Positions 31,996 to 44,329 are shown, counted from the first letter of the stretch. The stretch is 64,000 nucleotides of DNA from Lenzites betulinus (GCA_022264855.1 JABYQU010000074.1:49161-113160), one strand, 5' to 3'. Translations and numbers: made by a program. Notes: a model not told the origin generated them from the letters alone.

Positions 31996-34131
31996 AACGA
32001 GTGTGATAATCCTCGAGAAGAAGTATTTGCGTGCTGATCATCCAAAAGTACTGCTCGCCGAGAAGGTGAAGTCGGCCCGGGGCGATAGCAGAATATCAAG
32101 GAGCCCGTCTGCGGTGTTGGAGTCGCGGTCAAAGACTCGAATCACTCGATGGCTGGCGGCGCTTCGACTCGGCGAAGGCTTCACGAAGCGCTCGCTCGCG
32201 ATTGGCTGCACACAGCCGAGCCCAATCAGGAGCTGCGACGAGCAACCGAGCCCGGATTCTCTCTTCCTCTCCCTCACTCATGTGCAGCCCCGACGCCTAT
32301 AGTGCCTTAAAGACTTGCTTCTGGTCTCAGTGTCTTCCTTGGCTACAGGAAATCTTGTTGATGCGTGGTGGGCTCTGCCACCGGGATTAGCTATGGATTT
32401 TCTACGCCGGGAATACGCCTACAGCTAGTGGGATTTGCATGACACGACGTCGAACCTGGATCTAGCACGCACCAGTGGTATGTATGATAGCGGATCTTTG
32501 TAATTCCTCTCCGTACAGCACTCTACCCGAGCCGAGCCATACAGCATCGCTCGTGCGACGTCGCTATGTACGCATGTGGGCTCGGCGCGTGAGGTTTTGG
32601 TATAACCTCTCCCTTGCGGCTCGAGCGACACAGCTTCGCATGCAGTTCTATCGGTGTGGCACGGGCTCAAGACGGTCGGTCCTTACATCGTATTTCGTCC
32701 TTTTGCGCACTCCGCTCGTTTTCTATCGACGCTTTGGTACGTCCGGCCTTGGTCTCCAGGGCGCATTTCGAACGTTGTGCTGAAAGACCATCTCGCGTCT
32801 GGGATACCCCAGATCAACGCCCCAACAGCTGTACAGGGAGTGGACTCTATAATCAGCGACGTCCACTACCGTGCTTGTCTGTGTCTGAGGGAGCACCAAC
32901 TCGCATCCCCGCTCCCAGTCTATCCTCTCCATCATCCTCTCGGTCTTCAAACGGCATCCTCTGTATTCCGGCGCAGATTCAGACATGCTCGTTAGGATAC
33001 CGCCATCTATGGCCTCTGCGCGCTGCTGTCCAGTCTGCCTCCCCTCCGGCTGCGTCACGAACCCAGTGGGTGTCTGCCATGTGGGCTTCTGAAGTTCGCA
33101 TCATCATGCCCAACTCAAACTTCTCGGACGAAGACAAGTACCGCCCACCTGCGCCCTACGTGTGCGACTCGGGCGGCGCTCGCAGACCTTCGCAGACCTC
33201 GCCCGCGCTGTGCTCCGCTGTGCATCTGGCGTGGCGCACGGTCGCCGTCAGCATGAGGGTTGATCTCGTATTCGACGAGCTCACCTCTCCCGCTCATGTA
33301 CGCCCTAGCTTCTGTGCAGCGTGAAGGTGGTGTGGATGGGATGCGTGCCGTGGGCGGTCGACCCTGGTGCCCCTACAGGTGCAGCACATCGATAGGGAGC
33401 CTCGTATAAGCCTTTGCACACTAGTGAGAGCATGCATAACGGTATTGCAGTGCTGCGTTGGCAGGGATGGGTCGGGCAGTGGCGAGACGTTCAGGTTCCC
33501 GACATGCCGGTGGAACGAGCCGGGGTTGGCTGGGCGAGGCGGTCCTACCTCTTTGCGCGCCGTTCACGCGTTGGAGGTATCCAGATCGTGCATGCAGCAG
33601 TCATAGATTCGCGCAGTCGTGCTCGGAGAGTATGTCTGCGAAGCGTTCTCAGACGCTCTCCGGGTGTGGTGTGTTCAGGTAAGTACTACCAATGCCACTC
33701 GGAAGATGGTTGGACGCTACTTTCCGACGGCGCTATAGCGGTGAGTCTGTGGGATTGGTGTTGGATTGTCGGGCTCATACGGGTATATCTGTACGCCTCG
33801 GGAAGAGAGCTTTCGGACCCGAGACAGCTTGCAGCGCAGCACGCAGTCCTCGTTGCGCTGGCATAGGTCAGGACGAGGGGTTCAGCAGCTCGATTCAGGA
33901 CACGATACGAGTTTGACAGGATACGACGGGTGGACACGGCACAAACAGGACACGACACGAGTGACCAGACACGACATATATTACAACATCGTACCCAAGC
34001 GTACCAGCTTGCGCATTGATGTGCGGCGGACGCCAGGGTACTTGGTAAACGGCTAGAGGAGATGTCAATGAGCGCGAATCCCAGGGGCAGCACGGATCGA
34101 CGACACGGAACTTACTTAAATCTGGTCGCTC
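31996..34131. other. rest of duplication copy A and spacer
   Basis: About 2.1 kb. A short in-frame similarity with copy B (LVDAWWALPPGLAMDFLRREYAYS near 32355-32428 against LVDAWWTMPQGLAMEILRREYAYS near 37750-37818) suggests a decayed small gene. Frames on either side of it are not preserved in copy A. Near 33890-33980 there are loose GACACGA repeats. No intact gene is supported. Confidence 0.4.
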
Positions 34132-34962
34132 TCAGACCCCACCCGGGTGGAGCTCCGTGTTGCCTGCCGACATCTTGCTACGCTGCGCTTTCGAATCCGT
34201 GCCCGTCCTCGAGTACAGGTCCCGCAGCTCGCACAAGAGCTGTCTGTAGGATGTAATCGGGTTCTCTGCCGGGAGTGACACAATCTTCTTCTTCGCGCCC
34301 TCGGGGACCGTCTCCGCGTCAAACAAGACAGGCGGCATAAACGCGTCTCCCAGCGCTGCCAGCGCGCGGACAAGCGTAGCGAACGGATTCACGCGCTGCG
34401 TACGCCGCGAGTTGAACTTGAACAGGAGCTCGAAGATCGGGGGGCGCTCCCTACACTCCTTGGCAAGACGGACGTCCGCGAGTTGAACGGATCCAGATCA
34501 TCTCACCGCGACTCCTCGCTTTTGCTTCTCCGTATAGTACATAGGTAGATATCGCAGTTGCTGCGGGAATGTCGCGATCCCGTCGGGCGGAGCGTAGGCG
34601 AGATCTGTGCAGCCTATCACAAAGTGGCCGAGGAACCCTTCGCCGCTTGAGGCTGCGGCGTTGTGAGTATAGATGCAGCTGAGGCGCCCACTTAGCAGCT
34701 GTCCCACAAAATACCTTGTCAGCAAGGAGTCTACTTCGTAAATGTACTGCCGTTACTCACGTCCGCGGGCGGTACGGTGCGGGCGCGGTCGGCCACTTTC
34801 CAAGGCGTTGCTGTCAGTCTTTCTTCTCCCAGTCGACGAGTTCTTGGAGGTCCCGCAACGGAGGGCAAAAGACGATTTCCTCCCGAGATAACATCATACC
34901 GTGCGGATCACACACTGCAGGTTCTATTGTGAGTAACGTGGCGGCAGTACGGCAGTGAGTAC
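34132..34962 (-). CDS. hypothetical protein, multi-exon, unrecognised
   Basis: Minus-strand segments with protein-like composition line up in order: CDPHGMMLSREEIVFCPPLRDLQELVDWEKK (about 34920-34815), LLSGRLSCIYTHNAAASSGEGFLGHFVIGCTDLAYAPPDG (about 34695-34580), then VRLAKECRERPPIFELLFKFNSRRTQRVNPFATLVRALAALGDAFMPPVLFDAETVPEGAKKK (about 34475-34280). It ends at HPGGV and a stop at 34132. Introns of about 50-60 bases are plausible between them, but one junction near 34815 needs a frame change. It could be an intact unknown gene or a pseudogene. Confidence 0.4.
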
Positions 34963-35934
34963 GCTTACCGGGTATGATGTTATGTGGACTATCCTCCGAA
35001 AATTTACTAGAAGGAGCGAATTTGGTCGAATCAAGCCAAGCTAGCTAGATGGTGTCTGAGTGAGGTGACGGGTTCGACGTCTAGTAGAGCAGTTAATATA
35101 GCTATCTTGGCTCGACTCCTAGAAGATGGACGGATGATCTAATATTGAAGCAGCGATTATTTCGACTCGAATCCATACGACGGTGGCTCTGGCGGGTCGT
35201 CTTAGGGAACGCAAAAGGGACACAGGCCCTTATAGAGTTGTACTGAGGCCTCGTTGCCCACTGGAAGCGTAGACGAGATCCGATGCGTGCTCACTGTGGA
35301 GTATTCATGATACATCAAGGCCATCTGAGGTTGGAAAGTGGCCATAATCTGAGCCTGGGTGGCGGAGGTTGGAGTGGAGGAGGATACAAGTATGCGATAT
35401 GTACACTACACGAATGCGGCCCCACCATTTCTATCACGCGAGGCGCCAAATTCTGGCGGTAAACGTCTTGACGCCGCTGGCCTTGAGCAGTACCTAAGCA
35501 TTGTTGTCGTAGTAAGCCGAGTGGCCACACATCCTCCGTATCGTTGGCAGTAGTCGTCAGTACATCTGGCTTGGGTCTATCCATGCCTCCCCAGGGTATC
35601 CACCTTCCAGTCACACCGTGCAAATTCATCTGGGGACCGGCAATACACCGAACAAACCCTGATCATGGTATTTACTGTTACATCGGATCCCATGTCATAA
35701 CCCCTTTGTCAACGCTGCAGTGCCTGTCTCCGTCGCTGCCTGCACTGCAGACACCCATCATACACACCCAAGAAATGAGACAAATAGACCACGACCTATA
35801 TGTATATGCTTTTCCTTTCCACCACGACATCCGGATCCTGACTCGGAGGGCGGCCTCCAGCTCAACCTGCCTGAGCCAAAGATAACGGAATAAGCCCGCA
35901 GTGAGTCGCAGAGTTGCGGCGGCATGCTTACCAG
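34963..35934. other. intergenic spacer
   Basis: No gene or repeat that I can support; it separates the hypothetical gene from the second secreted-protein gene. Confidence 0.45.
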
Positions 35935-36461
35935 TCAGGCGGGCGAGACTATGATCGACCGCGTGCCCGGGGTGAAGCAGAACCCGTTGTCGAGGCGCGT
36001 GCCGCAGGTCGAGAGCTGGTTGCAGCTGCCGCCGCACCCGGCGCGGTCGCAGAACCCGACGTTGTTCGTCGCGGCGAGGCAGTTTGTGTCCGGGGCGTTC
36101 AGGCACGTCGCGCCACCGTTGTAGAACGTGCAGGCCCCGCCGCAGACGTTCTGGGTGCGCGAGGAGCAGTAGGTGACCATGGTGTTCTGCGCCGAGCGCG
36201 GCGCGAGCGGGTTGATCGGTTCCCCGATAATGGTGAGCGCGGCGTCGGTGGTGGCGAGCCAGTGCATCATCTCAGCATGGCTGACGAGGTACGATTCGCC
36301 CTCGGGAGTAGTCTGCAGAGATGGAGTACCGTCAGCGCGATGACAACTAGCAGCTAGCAGGTGGCGATGTCACTTACAGGGACCGGTGTGGCAACGACGG
36401 TGAGCGAAGCTAGGAGGGCGAGGGACCCAGCGAGGGCAACGAGCTTGGAGGTGAACTGCAT
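35935..36461 (-). CDS. small cysteine-rich secreted protein, copy 2
   Basis: Two exons, 36461-36378 and 36312-35935, separated by a GTAAGT...CTGCAG intron at the same position as in copy 1; exon lengths (84 and 378 nt) and the 153-aa product length are identical. The signal peptide is MQFTSKLVALAGSLALLASL. All ten cysteines of copy 1 are kept, and the last 111 residues differ at only about eight positions, mostly conservative. The flanking non-coding sequence of the two copies is far more diverged, which suggests purifying selection on both proteins. Function unknown. Confidence 0.82.
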
Positions 36462-38760
36462 GTTGAGGTGGTGTGATAATGAGACTGCTGGGTAGTAGTG
36501 CTCGACTGCCGGGTTTCCTCGTCAAATCCTACCTGCTTTATACTCAGACTGAAGCAAGCGCATACTTGCATGGCAGACAAAGGTTGCGGCCACACGGCGT
36601 GTCGTCTCCGCTGCATGCAAGGCGGTCTAAACTTAACAGGGTCCCCGTCGCACGCTATGTCGCGCATAGCGGTCCTATGACTGGCAGAATTGACGGGAGG
36701 ATCGTAGGTTATGTCTACGCAGAGTTGCGGAGGTTAGTTAATATGCCAGGGCCATCGTTCCTGACACAAACTGCCGCCCAGTTACCCTCTAGGTAGCGAA
36801 AATGCTAACAAGTCAGCTGTTCATTCACCTGGGGTGCTGAGCCTCGGCACTGTCAGTATCCGCATGATTATTTAGTTACCGGACAGCCAAGACCTTCTTG
36901 CTAGCTATTGAAAGTAGCTCCTGTCAAGCTCCAGTAGAAGCGGTATTCATGACAGCCTGAGTGTGTCTCGCTGCCAGTATGACTTTTCAGTCAGAGACGT
37001 CTGATGAGCCATCTAGTCACCCGCCTGGATTGCATCTAGGTATGAGTGGACGTTCGGCCGACAGACTCGAGAAGCCTGACACCTACTGGACGGCGACACG
37101 ATTCCGTAGGTTATGCGGCGCAGGCGCGGCTCGAAGTCGAGGCCCCTGTGCATGATCATCGCATCGTATATGACCATGTCAGGGGCGGCCAACTCGTCCA
37201 GAACCCTGCCGTATTGTAAACCGCGGCTATGGGAGCTTGAGAGCCGAGACTCACCAGTAAGCGCTGTGTTACAGCACGCGCGCAGGATCACTGGTACGCG
37301 TTGTTATACAGCCCTTCTACCAGCGGGCTCACGCATCGATTGGCCGGGGTGTGTTCTTGCAACACCGCGCACAGCAGGACGCGCATTTCCTGCGTTGCGA
37401 GGTTCTTGCCCATTCGGTTATCCGGGGCGACTGAGAAGTTCAAGAGTCTGCGGCCTGAGGTGTTGTCAGAGTCGCGGTCGAAGATACGCGTGCGGTGGCT
37501 GAACGCTGAGAGGCGGCGAAGGTTTCACGAAGCGCCCGCCCACGATTGGCTGCACAATACTGAACCCAATCGGGAGCTGCGACGAGTCGGAATTGCGCCT
37601 CCTTTATTTCTCTCGTCCTCTTCCTCTCCCTCTAGACCTTTCATGCTAATAGGCATACGGTGCAAAGTTTAGTATGCAGCCTGATACCGATGGTGCTTCA
37701 AAGACTTGCTCCCGGTCTCTCATGTCTTCTTTGACTGCAGGAATTCTCGTCGATGCGTGGTGGACTATGCCTCAGGGACTAGCTATGGAAATCCTACGCC
37801 GAGAATATGCCTACAGCTCGCGGAATCCGCATGATAGGACGTCGAACTCTGAAATCTCAACCTGGGTCTGTCGCACACCGGCCGTATGCACGATAGCGGA
37901 TTAAAGTTGTAAGTTCTCTTCATACAGTACCGTACCCGAGCCCGGCCGCACTACATCGTCCGTGCGACATCGCTGCGTGCACGTGTGGTTCGGCGCGCGA
38001 GGTTTTGGTATACCCTCTTCCCTTGCATCTCAAGCGACAAAGTCGCGCACGTCGCTATATCAGTGTGCCGTAGGCTCCAGACGGTCGGCCCATACGCCGT
38101 ATCTCGTTCCTTTGCGCACTCTGCCTGTTTGCTGTCGCATCGCGCCTGGCTTGACGCTCTTTGGTAAGTTATGTCAGCACTTCCCAGCCTTGTCCTTCAA
38201 GCTCAAGGCGCATTTCGAACATGATGCTGAACAGCGGATCCGTGGCCGTAATACTCCAGATCAATGCCCCGACAGCTGTACAGGGCAATGCCCTCTCTGG
38301 TTAGCGGCGTCCACTACCGTGCTTGTTCGCGTCTATAGGGACCGGCGACTCGCATCCCCGCTCCTAGTCTATCCTCTCCATCGCCCTTCCCCTCTCCAAC
38401 TGGCATCCTCTGTATCCCGTGGCGCAGAACTAGAAGTGCGCGCCAGGAACCCGTCATCCGTTCACTCTGTACTGCTGTCCAGTCTGCGTACTCTCTTTCT
38501 GCGTCTAGTATCTACAAGCCCTGAAAGTGCTGGCCGTCTGGGCTCCTTGGCACTCGCGTGCCCGTGCTCGACGCCTAGGATCACGGACGAAGACGAGTAC
38601 CGCCCACCTGTGTCCTGCGCGTGCGACTCGAGCGACACTCGTGGACCTCGCCCGTCTTGCGCTCCGCTGTGCGAGTCTGGCGTGGCGCGCAGTCGCTGCC
38701 GACATCTGGTCCATCCCGACTTCGATAGGCGACCGCGCGCCCGCTCGTGCGCTTGCCGCG
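36462..38760. other. non-coding part of duplication copy B
   Basis: It contains a frame starting at ATG 37674 (MQPDTDGASKTC ... LVDAWWTMPQGLAMEILRREYAYSSRNP, 76 aa) whose middle is conserved in copy A at protein level but is not intact there. The longer plus-strand frames at 37962-38777 are not preserved between copies and are treated as non-coding. Confidence 0.4.
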
Positions 38761-39216
38761 CTAGGTACGAGTCATGAGGCTGGACAGGCCGTTCTCTTCG
38801 TGCTGCGCAGGGAGAAGCTTATGGCCCGTCAACCATAGGATAGGCTGCGGACCAAGCGCCGTGCGCACATCAGCCTCAGTCCGCCGATACACGGTCGCGA
38901 AAAGGATGTGATGCATACGCACGTTCGTTTCGACACCATCGTGCTCGGCTACGACGCGGTGCGAGACGACGAGATCCTGCGCCCCGCACAGGAGACACCG
39001 AGATCGGTCACGGTCCTGCACTGGCAGAAGCTTGAGGGTCTGCGAAAACAGACGTTCTCGGATGAACTCGTCCTCGTATCCGGTGTGGAAGTAGAGGGTG
39101 GACGCGGTGGCCTTGTACGTGCGTAGTGCGATAGCGACGACAGGGATACGGGCAAGATTAACACGTTTGGTCACAGGGGAGCGACAATCCGCGGAGGACG
39201 AGGCCGAGTGGTACAC
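38761..39216 (-). CDS. possible hypothetical protein, 151 aa
   Basis: An open frame with globular composition (VNLARIPVVAIALRTYKATASTLYFHTGYEDEFIRERLFSQTLKLLPVQDRDRSRCLLCGAQDLVVSHRVVAEHDGV). One CxxC pair is visible (CLLC). No family is recognised. It lies just outside duplication copy B and downstream of the primase gene on the same strand. It may be one exon of a longer gene extending towards 39600. Confidence 0.35.
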   Translation of the reverse strand: MYHSASSSADCRSPVTKRVNLARIPVVAIALRTYKATASTLYFHTGYEDEFIRERLFSQTLKLLPVQDRDRSRCLLCGAQDLVVSHRVVAEHDGVETNVRMHHILFATVYRRTEADVRTALGPQPILWLTGHKLLPAQHEENGLSSLMTRT

Positions 39217-39911
39217 CGTTGAGGTCGGTACCGGGGCCTGGGCCCGGATTGGCCTTCACACGGCCGGTCAGTATGCACGCAAACCGAGACGTAATATTTA
39301 ACACGTGCGTGATGATGACGAGCTCAGGCATGGACTCACCGTCTACCGGTGCGTGGATCCTCTCTCAGCCTGCGCCCAGCCGGCGAGCGATGAGCGTCGC
39401 TTCGACAGGCCTCCAGCATCGCGCTCTCCGCTCGAGTTCAGGGCTCTGGATATCGGGATGTGATCTCCTGGGTGTCGTATATAGTTGGGCGGAGTGGGAC
39501 TTTGCATGCGTCGCCCAGTGCTCACGGGGCACCACAGGCAGGAGTTGGGGAGTCTCCGGGCCGCGTCGACGCTCGCATCCCCGCTAGCCTGAGGGAGACC
39601 TGGTCGTCGATTTCAGTTGGCAGAGACGTCTGCACGGACGGAATTGCCAAAGCGTACCTCCGCCTATAGCGAGGCAGCCGACGGCGGCGCTGCGCGCTCG
39701 GAACGATTCACTTGCATCTGCGATTGGAGTCAGTGTATGTTGGTGCATGCACCTGTGCAAACCACGATCTGCAGTCGAGCATCGTCTCCAGTAAGCCATC
39801 ACATTACAGATACACACGAATGATACACGTCAGGCAGGGCAAACCAGCAACAGAAATCCAGATATATGCGCCCTCAGGCATCATGAACCCGCACATCGCG
39901 CCGTGGGCAGA
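39217..39911. other. intergenic spacer downstream of primase
   Basis: About 700 bp with no supportable feature. Confidence 0.4.
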
Positions 39912-41458
39912 TCACCACGACAGATCTGCACAAAACGCACAGCGATCAGCATTAAGTCAATGCAGGAATGATATCGAGACTCACCCATCTTCTGCTTCCC
40001 CCTCCGCGTCTCCTCCAACAGCCCCAGCACATGCCTGTCCAGCATGTCCACATACGGCTTCAGCGACGTGCGCTCCCAGTCCGCGTGGTGCTCCGACACC
40101 TTCGCCCCCTCCCCCTCGCCCCCACCCCCGCCCTCCGCCGCCGGCGCGGGCGCCCTGTCGAGCTCGCGGAGGAGCTGCCCGACGGTCGGCACGCGCTCGG
40201 GGTCGAATTCGTCAATCGTGCGCGGGTCGACGGGCACGCACACGCGCCCCGTCTTCGGGTGCACGCAGAACGGCGCCTTGAGGAGGTGGTTGCGGTGCTT
40301 GGACACCTCCGCGTCGAGCCGCGGGTACGTGTACTGCAGGACGATGTCCTCCTTCGCGGCTGCGAGCTGTGCCTGTGTATGCGCGTACAACGGCGTGAGC
40401 AAGCTGTGGGGAGGGAGCAAGGGAGCGCGGAAGGCTCTTACGGCGGCCTTTTCTGAGATCTTGTCTTTCTTGGCGCGCTTCTCCTCGATCTCCTCCTCGA
40501 AGTCGCGCCACTTCGACTCCGAGGAGCGCGTCGGGTGAGCCGCCCAGTGCTCGCGGAGCGCCTTTACGACTTTGTCGTCAGGTATCAGGTGCAGGAGCGC
40601 TTCCCAGCCTTCTTCGGAAGAGAAGCATTTTTGGTCGGCGAGCACGAGGTCGTGGAAGACTGGCTCGAGCATCTTGTATGCCGAACTGTCCGTTCGATTA
40701 GCTCGGAGCCGCGTAACGGGGAAAGAGGCAACTCACGCGAGGGAGGGCGGGAGCGGCTTGGCGCCGATCCGCACGTTCACCTTCTTGTGCATCTCCTTAC
40801 CACCTTGAATGACCGTCAGCCAGCCGACGAGTGCGCGTCGCTGGTCGTCGGTCAGCTCGAGCGCCTCGCGGTCGCTGATCCACAAATGAATACCACGACG
40901 GCCGGAGTATACCCACAGCAGGTGCTTGTACCCGAACTGCTCGCGGAGCGCACGGTCGAGCACGCGGACGGCGGCGGATATATATCTCCAGCAGCGCTTG
41001 CAGATGTCCGCTCCGGAGCAGCAGGTGCGGATGGGGTCGTAGTCGGTCATGTCGATATCGAACACGAGCTCGCGGAGTAGTGGGGAGAAGGCGGCAGGGC
41101 GTACAGTTTTCTTGTCTCTTGGCTACAGGGGACTTGATCAGAACATGCTTCCGCCAAGTGCGCGTCAACACTGGACAGTAGATGCACACACCCTGGCACT
41201 ATACACCGGCCCTATCTCGAAACGCGTGGGGTTGAGAGAGCAGACTTGCTTCTTGAGCTCTTCCGCATTCGCAAAGGAGTTGTATCTGAGATAGACGTCG
41301 CCCTGGAGGGTGAACGCAAACTCGCGGTGTGTGAAGAGCTTTGTGGGCGCGTGTTCGTGGTTGAGCCATGTGAAGAGGGACTTGAATGGATAGAGGCGGC
41401 GGTAGAAGGCCAGCATCAAGTCAGGAGTGGTCGGTTCGGTGTTGTCGGCGACGGCCAT
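39912..41458 (-). CDS. PRI1: DNA primase small (catalytic) subunit
   Basis: Five exons. It starts MAVADNTEPTTPDLMLAFYRRLYPFKSLFTWLNH, followed by REFAFTLQGDVYLRYNSFAN and NPTRFEIGPVYSAR. Exon 2 carries the catalytic acidic motif VFDIDMTDYDPIRTCC and the zinc-binding cysteines CCSGADICKRCW, then WVYSGRRGIHLWISD. Exon 3 starts within SAYKMLEPVFHD, after an intron GTGAGT...GGACAG. A further intron (GTAAGA...ACACAG) precedes AQLAAAKEDIVLQYTYPRLD, and HLLKAPFCVHPKTGRVCVPVD is the family C-terminal motif. The last exon adds only DLSW and TGA (39912-39914). With the large subunit and polymerase alpha it makes RNA primers for DNA replication in the nucleus. Confidence 0.93.
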
Positions 41459-41798
41459 CGTGAGGGAGGAGCAGAGAGGGCGGACAGAAGGAGAAGATGG
41501 CGGAGTAGAAGAGAGAGCAGATGAGCGCCCAAGACGCGTTCACCGCGCATCCAACGCGTCCTGTCACTTGTGACCGACGCGTCGCGGCAAGCACCGAGTG
41601 AGCCAATCCCACTCATGGAACACGAGCCCGCACATCATACGTCTCGTGCTGTGTGCGGCTCAATAACCAATGCGCAAACCTATTGACCACCATGGTATGG
41701 GTGTCGGGGTAATCAGAAACGCGTACGCGCCGCCCACCTAGTCTGCCGGGGCCACACTAGACTCAGACTCGCATAGTAGACACAACGTATGGATCCCA
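41459..41798. other. short intergenic spacer, primase promoter side
   Basis: About 340 bp between the primase start and the stop codon of the F-box gene; no feature is recognised beyond what a promoter would need. Confidence 0.4.
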
Positions 41799-43386
41799 TT
41801 ATGCAGCATCATCCGACAAGAGAGCCCACAGCCTATCCCACGCAGCAACCCTTCCGCCCTGCCCACACATCCGTGCTTCGACCCGGTTGAAGCGCACAAC
41901 AGGAGGCCCTTGGAAGCATCGCTTCAGGTATACCGCCACGGCTTCCGGGTGCGTAACGAGGGAGGTGGTGAGGTCCAACGAGACCGGCCGTGCCACCCGA
42001 TTCGTAGCCACGCGCCCCGCCTCATCCTTCCAGTGCTCTCCTGACGCGTTCAGCTGGACGGCCACCTCTTCGAGATCGGGGCAGCGCTCGGCAAAGTGAC
42101 GCAGGCCGCGAAGCGTAGCCATCGAAGGAGGCGGATCCAGGCTCACGCCATTCGGCCGGAGGTGGAGCACGCGCAGGCGCGGCCATGAGGCTGCCAACTC
42201 CTCGCAAAGCGCGTCAGAGACGTCGCCCGGCGCCAGCCATGTCAGACGGACGTCGACGAGGTTCAGCGTGCGAAGCGTAGGGAAGACGCTGAGGGAGAGG
42301 GGAGTGTATGCACCGGGATCCAAGGAGTAGGCGTCGCTGGGGAAGGATAGGGAGAGAGTGCCGAGGGAGGTGCCGAACTTCCGAGCGATGTCCTCAACGA
42401 CAAGACGCTGGTAACGCTCCGGAGTGTTCCCATGCAAAGCGACGGTGCATTGCTGCACACCGCAGCGCGGCATGCATTCCAATATGTCGTGGACGAGGAG
42501 GGGTGGTCCTTCTAGGGAGAAGGACTGAAGAGCTTCAAAGCCAGAGTTGGCGGCTACTAGGTCGACGTCGCCTAGATGCGTCTCGGAGAGGTGGCAGATG
42601 TGGAGGGACCGCAACGCCGGGAGCGTAGAGAGGTCGGGTAATGTTTGACGAGAGGCGATGGTGTTCGTGCTTGCCGACAAACTCCTGAGGCTTATGAGGG
42701 AGGAAAGCATCTTGGGGAGCGAGAAAGAAGGAGGCAAGAGGGGGCCGTTGACCCACGAAATTTCCATCGTGCGTAGCAAGGCACAACGGCGATTGATGGC
42801 GCCCATCCCGTCCAGCAACGTTGCGAGAAAGTCGGCGTCCTGCGCAGGCGAGGCGTCTGAGGTAACGTCCACACGTACTTCCGTGAGAGAAGGGACGATC
42901 AAAGCAGAGAAAGGTTGTATAGCGGCCCGGGAAGGGACCACCCAACGAAGATGTCTTAGGTTCGGGATCAAGGGCGGCGCAGCGTCCGCGAGCAGAGAAG
43001 ATGGGACCGTGCCGGAGTCTACTTCGATGTCCCGGATGTAGCGCGTATAATGAATCATACGGGCCCGGCGAGTTGGGACGTCCTATAAAGGGAGTGGTCA
43101 GGGTCAGCGATGGTCGAGCAGTTCATGGAGTGAATCGTACATAGGTGTCCAAGGATTCCCACAGCGCAATGATCGGATTGATGCTGTCGAGACGTTCCCA
43201 AAGTGTTGCCAAAGTGAGAGGAGAGATGGTCTTGCAGACCAACGCCAAAGACGCAAGCGCCTGTTGCCCTTCGTCTGGATCGTCAACCAGAGGTTCCGTG
43301 AGGTGTAGCAATATATTCCTGAGTAGCTCATCGCACGCAAGCACGGCGAAGCATGCGGACGGGTGGTTGAGCTGGAGCCCACACAA
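41799..43386 (-). CDS. F-box/leucine-rich-type protein
   Basis: Two exons visible. The upstream one (about 43386-43125) contains the F-box (LACDELLRNILLHLTEPLVDDPDEGQQALASLALVCKTISPLTLATLWERLDSI). The downstream exon (about 43070-41799) has 400 residues of leucine-rich sequence (LPALRSLHICHLSETHLGDVDL, FPTLRTLNLVDVRLTWLAPGDVSDALCEELAASWPRLRVLHL), typical of Agaricomycete F-box proteins. The true N-terminus is unclear: an acceptor-like CTCCAG lies just before LNHPSACF, so an earlier exon may exist. Presumed SCF ubiquitin ligase substrate adaptor; target unknown. Confidence 0.75.
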
Positions 43387-44320
43387 TGTCAGTTACTGGA
43401 AGGTACGCATGCCCAAAGTTCACAGTGCAGTCGCACCTTAGACTCGACGCGGTATGCATCCATACCGAGAGCCTCTCCGCTGTCGTCCCTCATCGTAGGG
43501 GTCCTGGAGGACATTGGGGGAGGTCCACCGCGAGGCAAGTCGTGTCAATTCCAACGCAGATATAGTGTACAGAAAGATAATTTCACGTCGTGGAGGTGTC
43601 GTAGAGCGGCCTACCACGAAGGATAACAGAGGGACAGCCACGCCGCAGGTCACAGTGAGTAGTAGACGGAACAGGTTCGAGTGAGTGCGCGCTCGCGACT
43701 TCAACCATCCGTGGAACATTTCCTTTGTGGGCATGATGGCGCTTTGTCCTGCTTTGTCCACCTGATCATCACACGAGGGGCATTGGCCAATGTTACCCTC
43801 CGGAACGGGGTTGTGACGTGGATGGGAACTGGACTCCTGTCACGGCAGTCACTCATGTCATGTTCGGTTACCGAAACAGTCAGCGTGTTGATGTCATGTT
43901 CAGGTCGTGTTCTGGTCCTGAACTTGGCCTCCTGATTCAGGCCCAGAACCGTCTTTGAGCCACTCCCACAAAAGGATTCCTGTGACGTCCCTGTTCCTGT
44001 CATGAACTCGGCCGGAATTCATCAAAGCTGGTCAATAGCCTGTCTTCGGTCCCTAACCGCACCGGAACAGGCGACCTGATTCCTTGCCAGATACATCCCA
44101 CTAACATGGTCGGAATATGTAACATGTCCCCGGGTACCACTACGACTCCCGTCATGTCGGACCACCGCTCCGTTACCGCAACGGCGCGAGCACACCGCAA
44201 AATCTCGTGTCGCGCGGTCGCGCGCTCACGGCCCGCGTTTTGTCCGCCTCCGAGCTCTTTTTACTGAGGAGCTCGACACGGAGCTCTGTGCTTGAGCTTT
44301 GAGAATTGCGAGCGCGTGAG
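43387..44320. other. intergenic region with possible transposon flank
   Basis: A minus-strand frame at 43761-43438 has one hydrophobic segment (LFRLLLTVTCGVAVPLLSFVVG) but no other support. The sequence around 43800-44170 repeats motifs such as GGAAC(A/T)GG and TCATGTC(A/C). I annotate no gene here. Confidence 0.4.
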
Positions 44321-44329
44321 CTCCGAGTC

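Larger units (their letters stand above)
29626..33290. repeat. segmental tandem duplication, copy A
   Basis: Blocks of this region recur in the same order and orientation in 35935-38765: the secreted-protein gene, GTCGCACGCT(C/A)TGTCG near 30345 and 36655, the TGGATTGCA(C/T)CTA block near 30780 and 37030, the GAGTCGCGGTC block near 32120 and 37475, and TACCGCCCACCTG near 33140 and 38600. Non-coding parts are clearly diverged. Copy A holds about 0.9 kb extra around 31.0-32.0 kb. Confidence 0.75.
35935..38765. repeat. segmental tandem duplication, copy B
   Basis: Second copy of the block described at 29626-33290, same orientation, about 6.3 kb apart at the secreted-protein genes. It lacks the 0.9-kb segment with the 114-aa frame. 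Confidence 0.75.

Noticed and set aside
32614..38777. Long plus-strand frames 32614-33324 (236 aa) and 37962-38777 (271 aa) in the two duplication copies
   Set aside because: The DNA is homologous but matching protein segments fall in different frames in the two copies, and composition is Arg/Ser-rich as expected from shadow frames. Not a conserved gene.
43438..43761. Minus-strand frame with one hydrophobic segment upstream of the F-box gene
   Set aside because: No homology, no partner exon and a single weak membrane-like stretch; not enough to call a gene.
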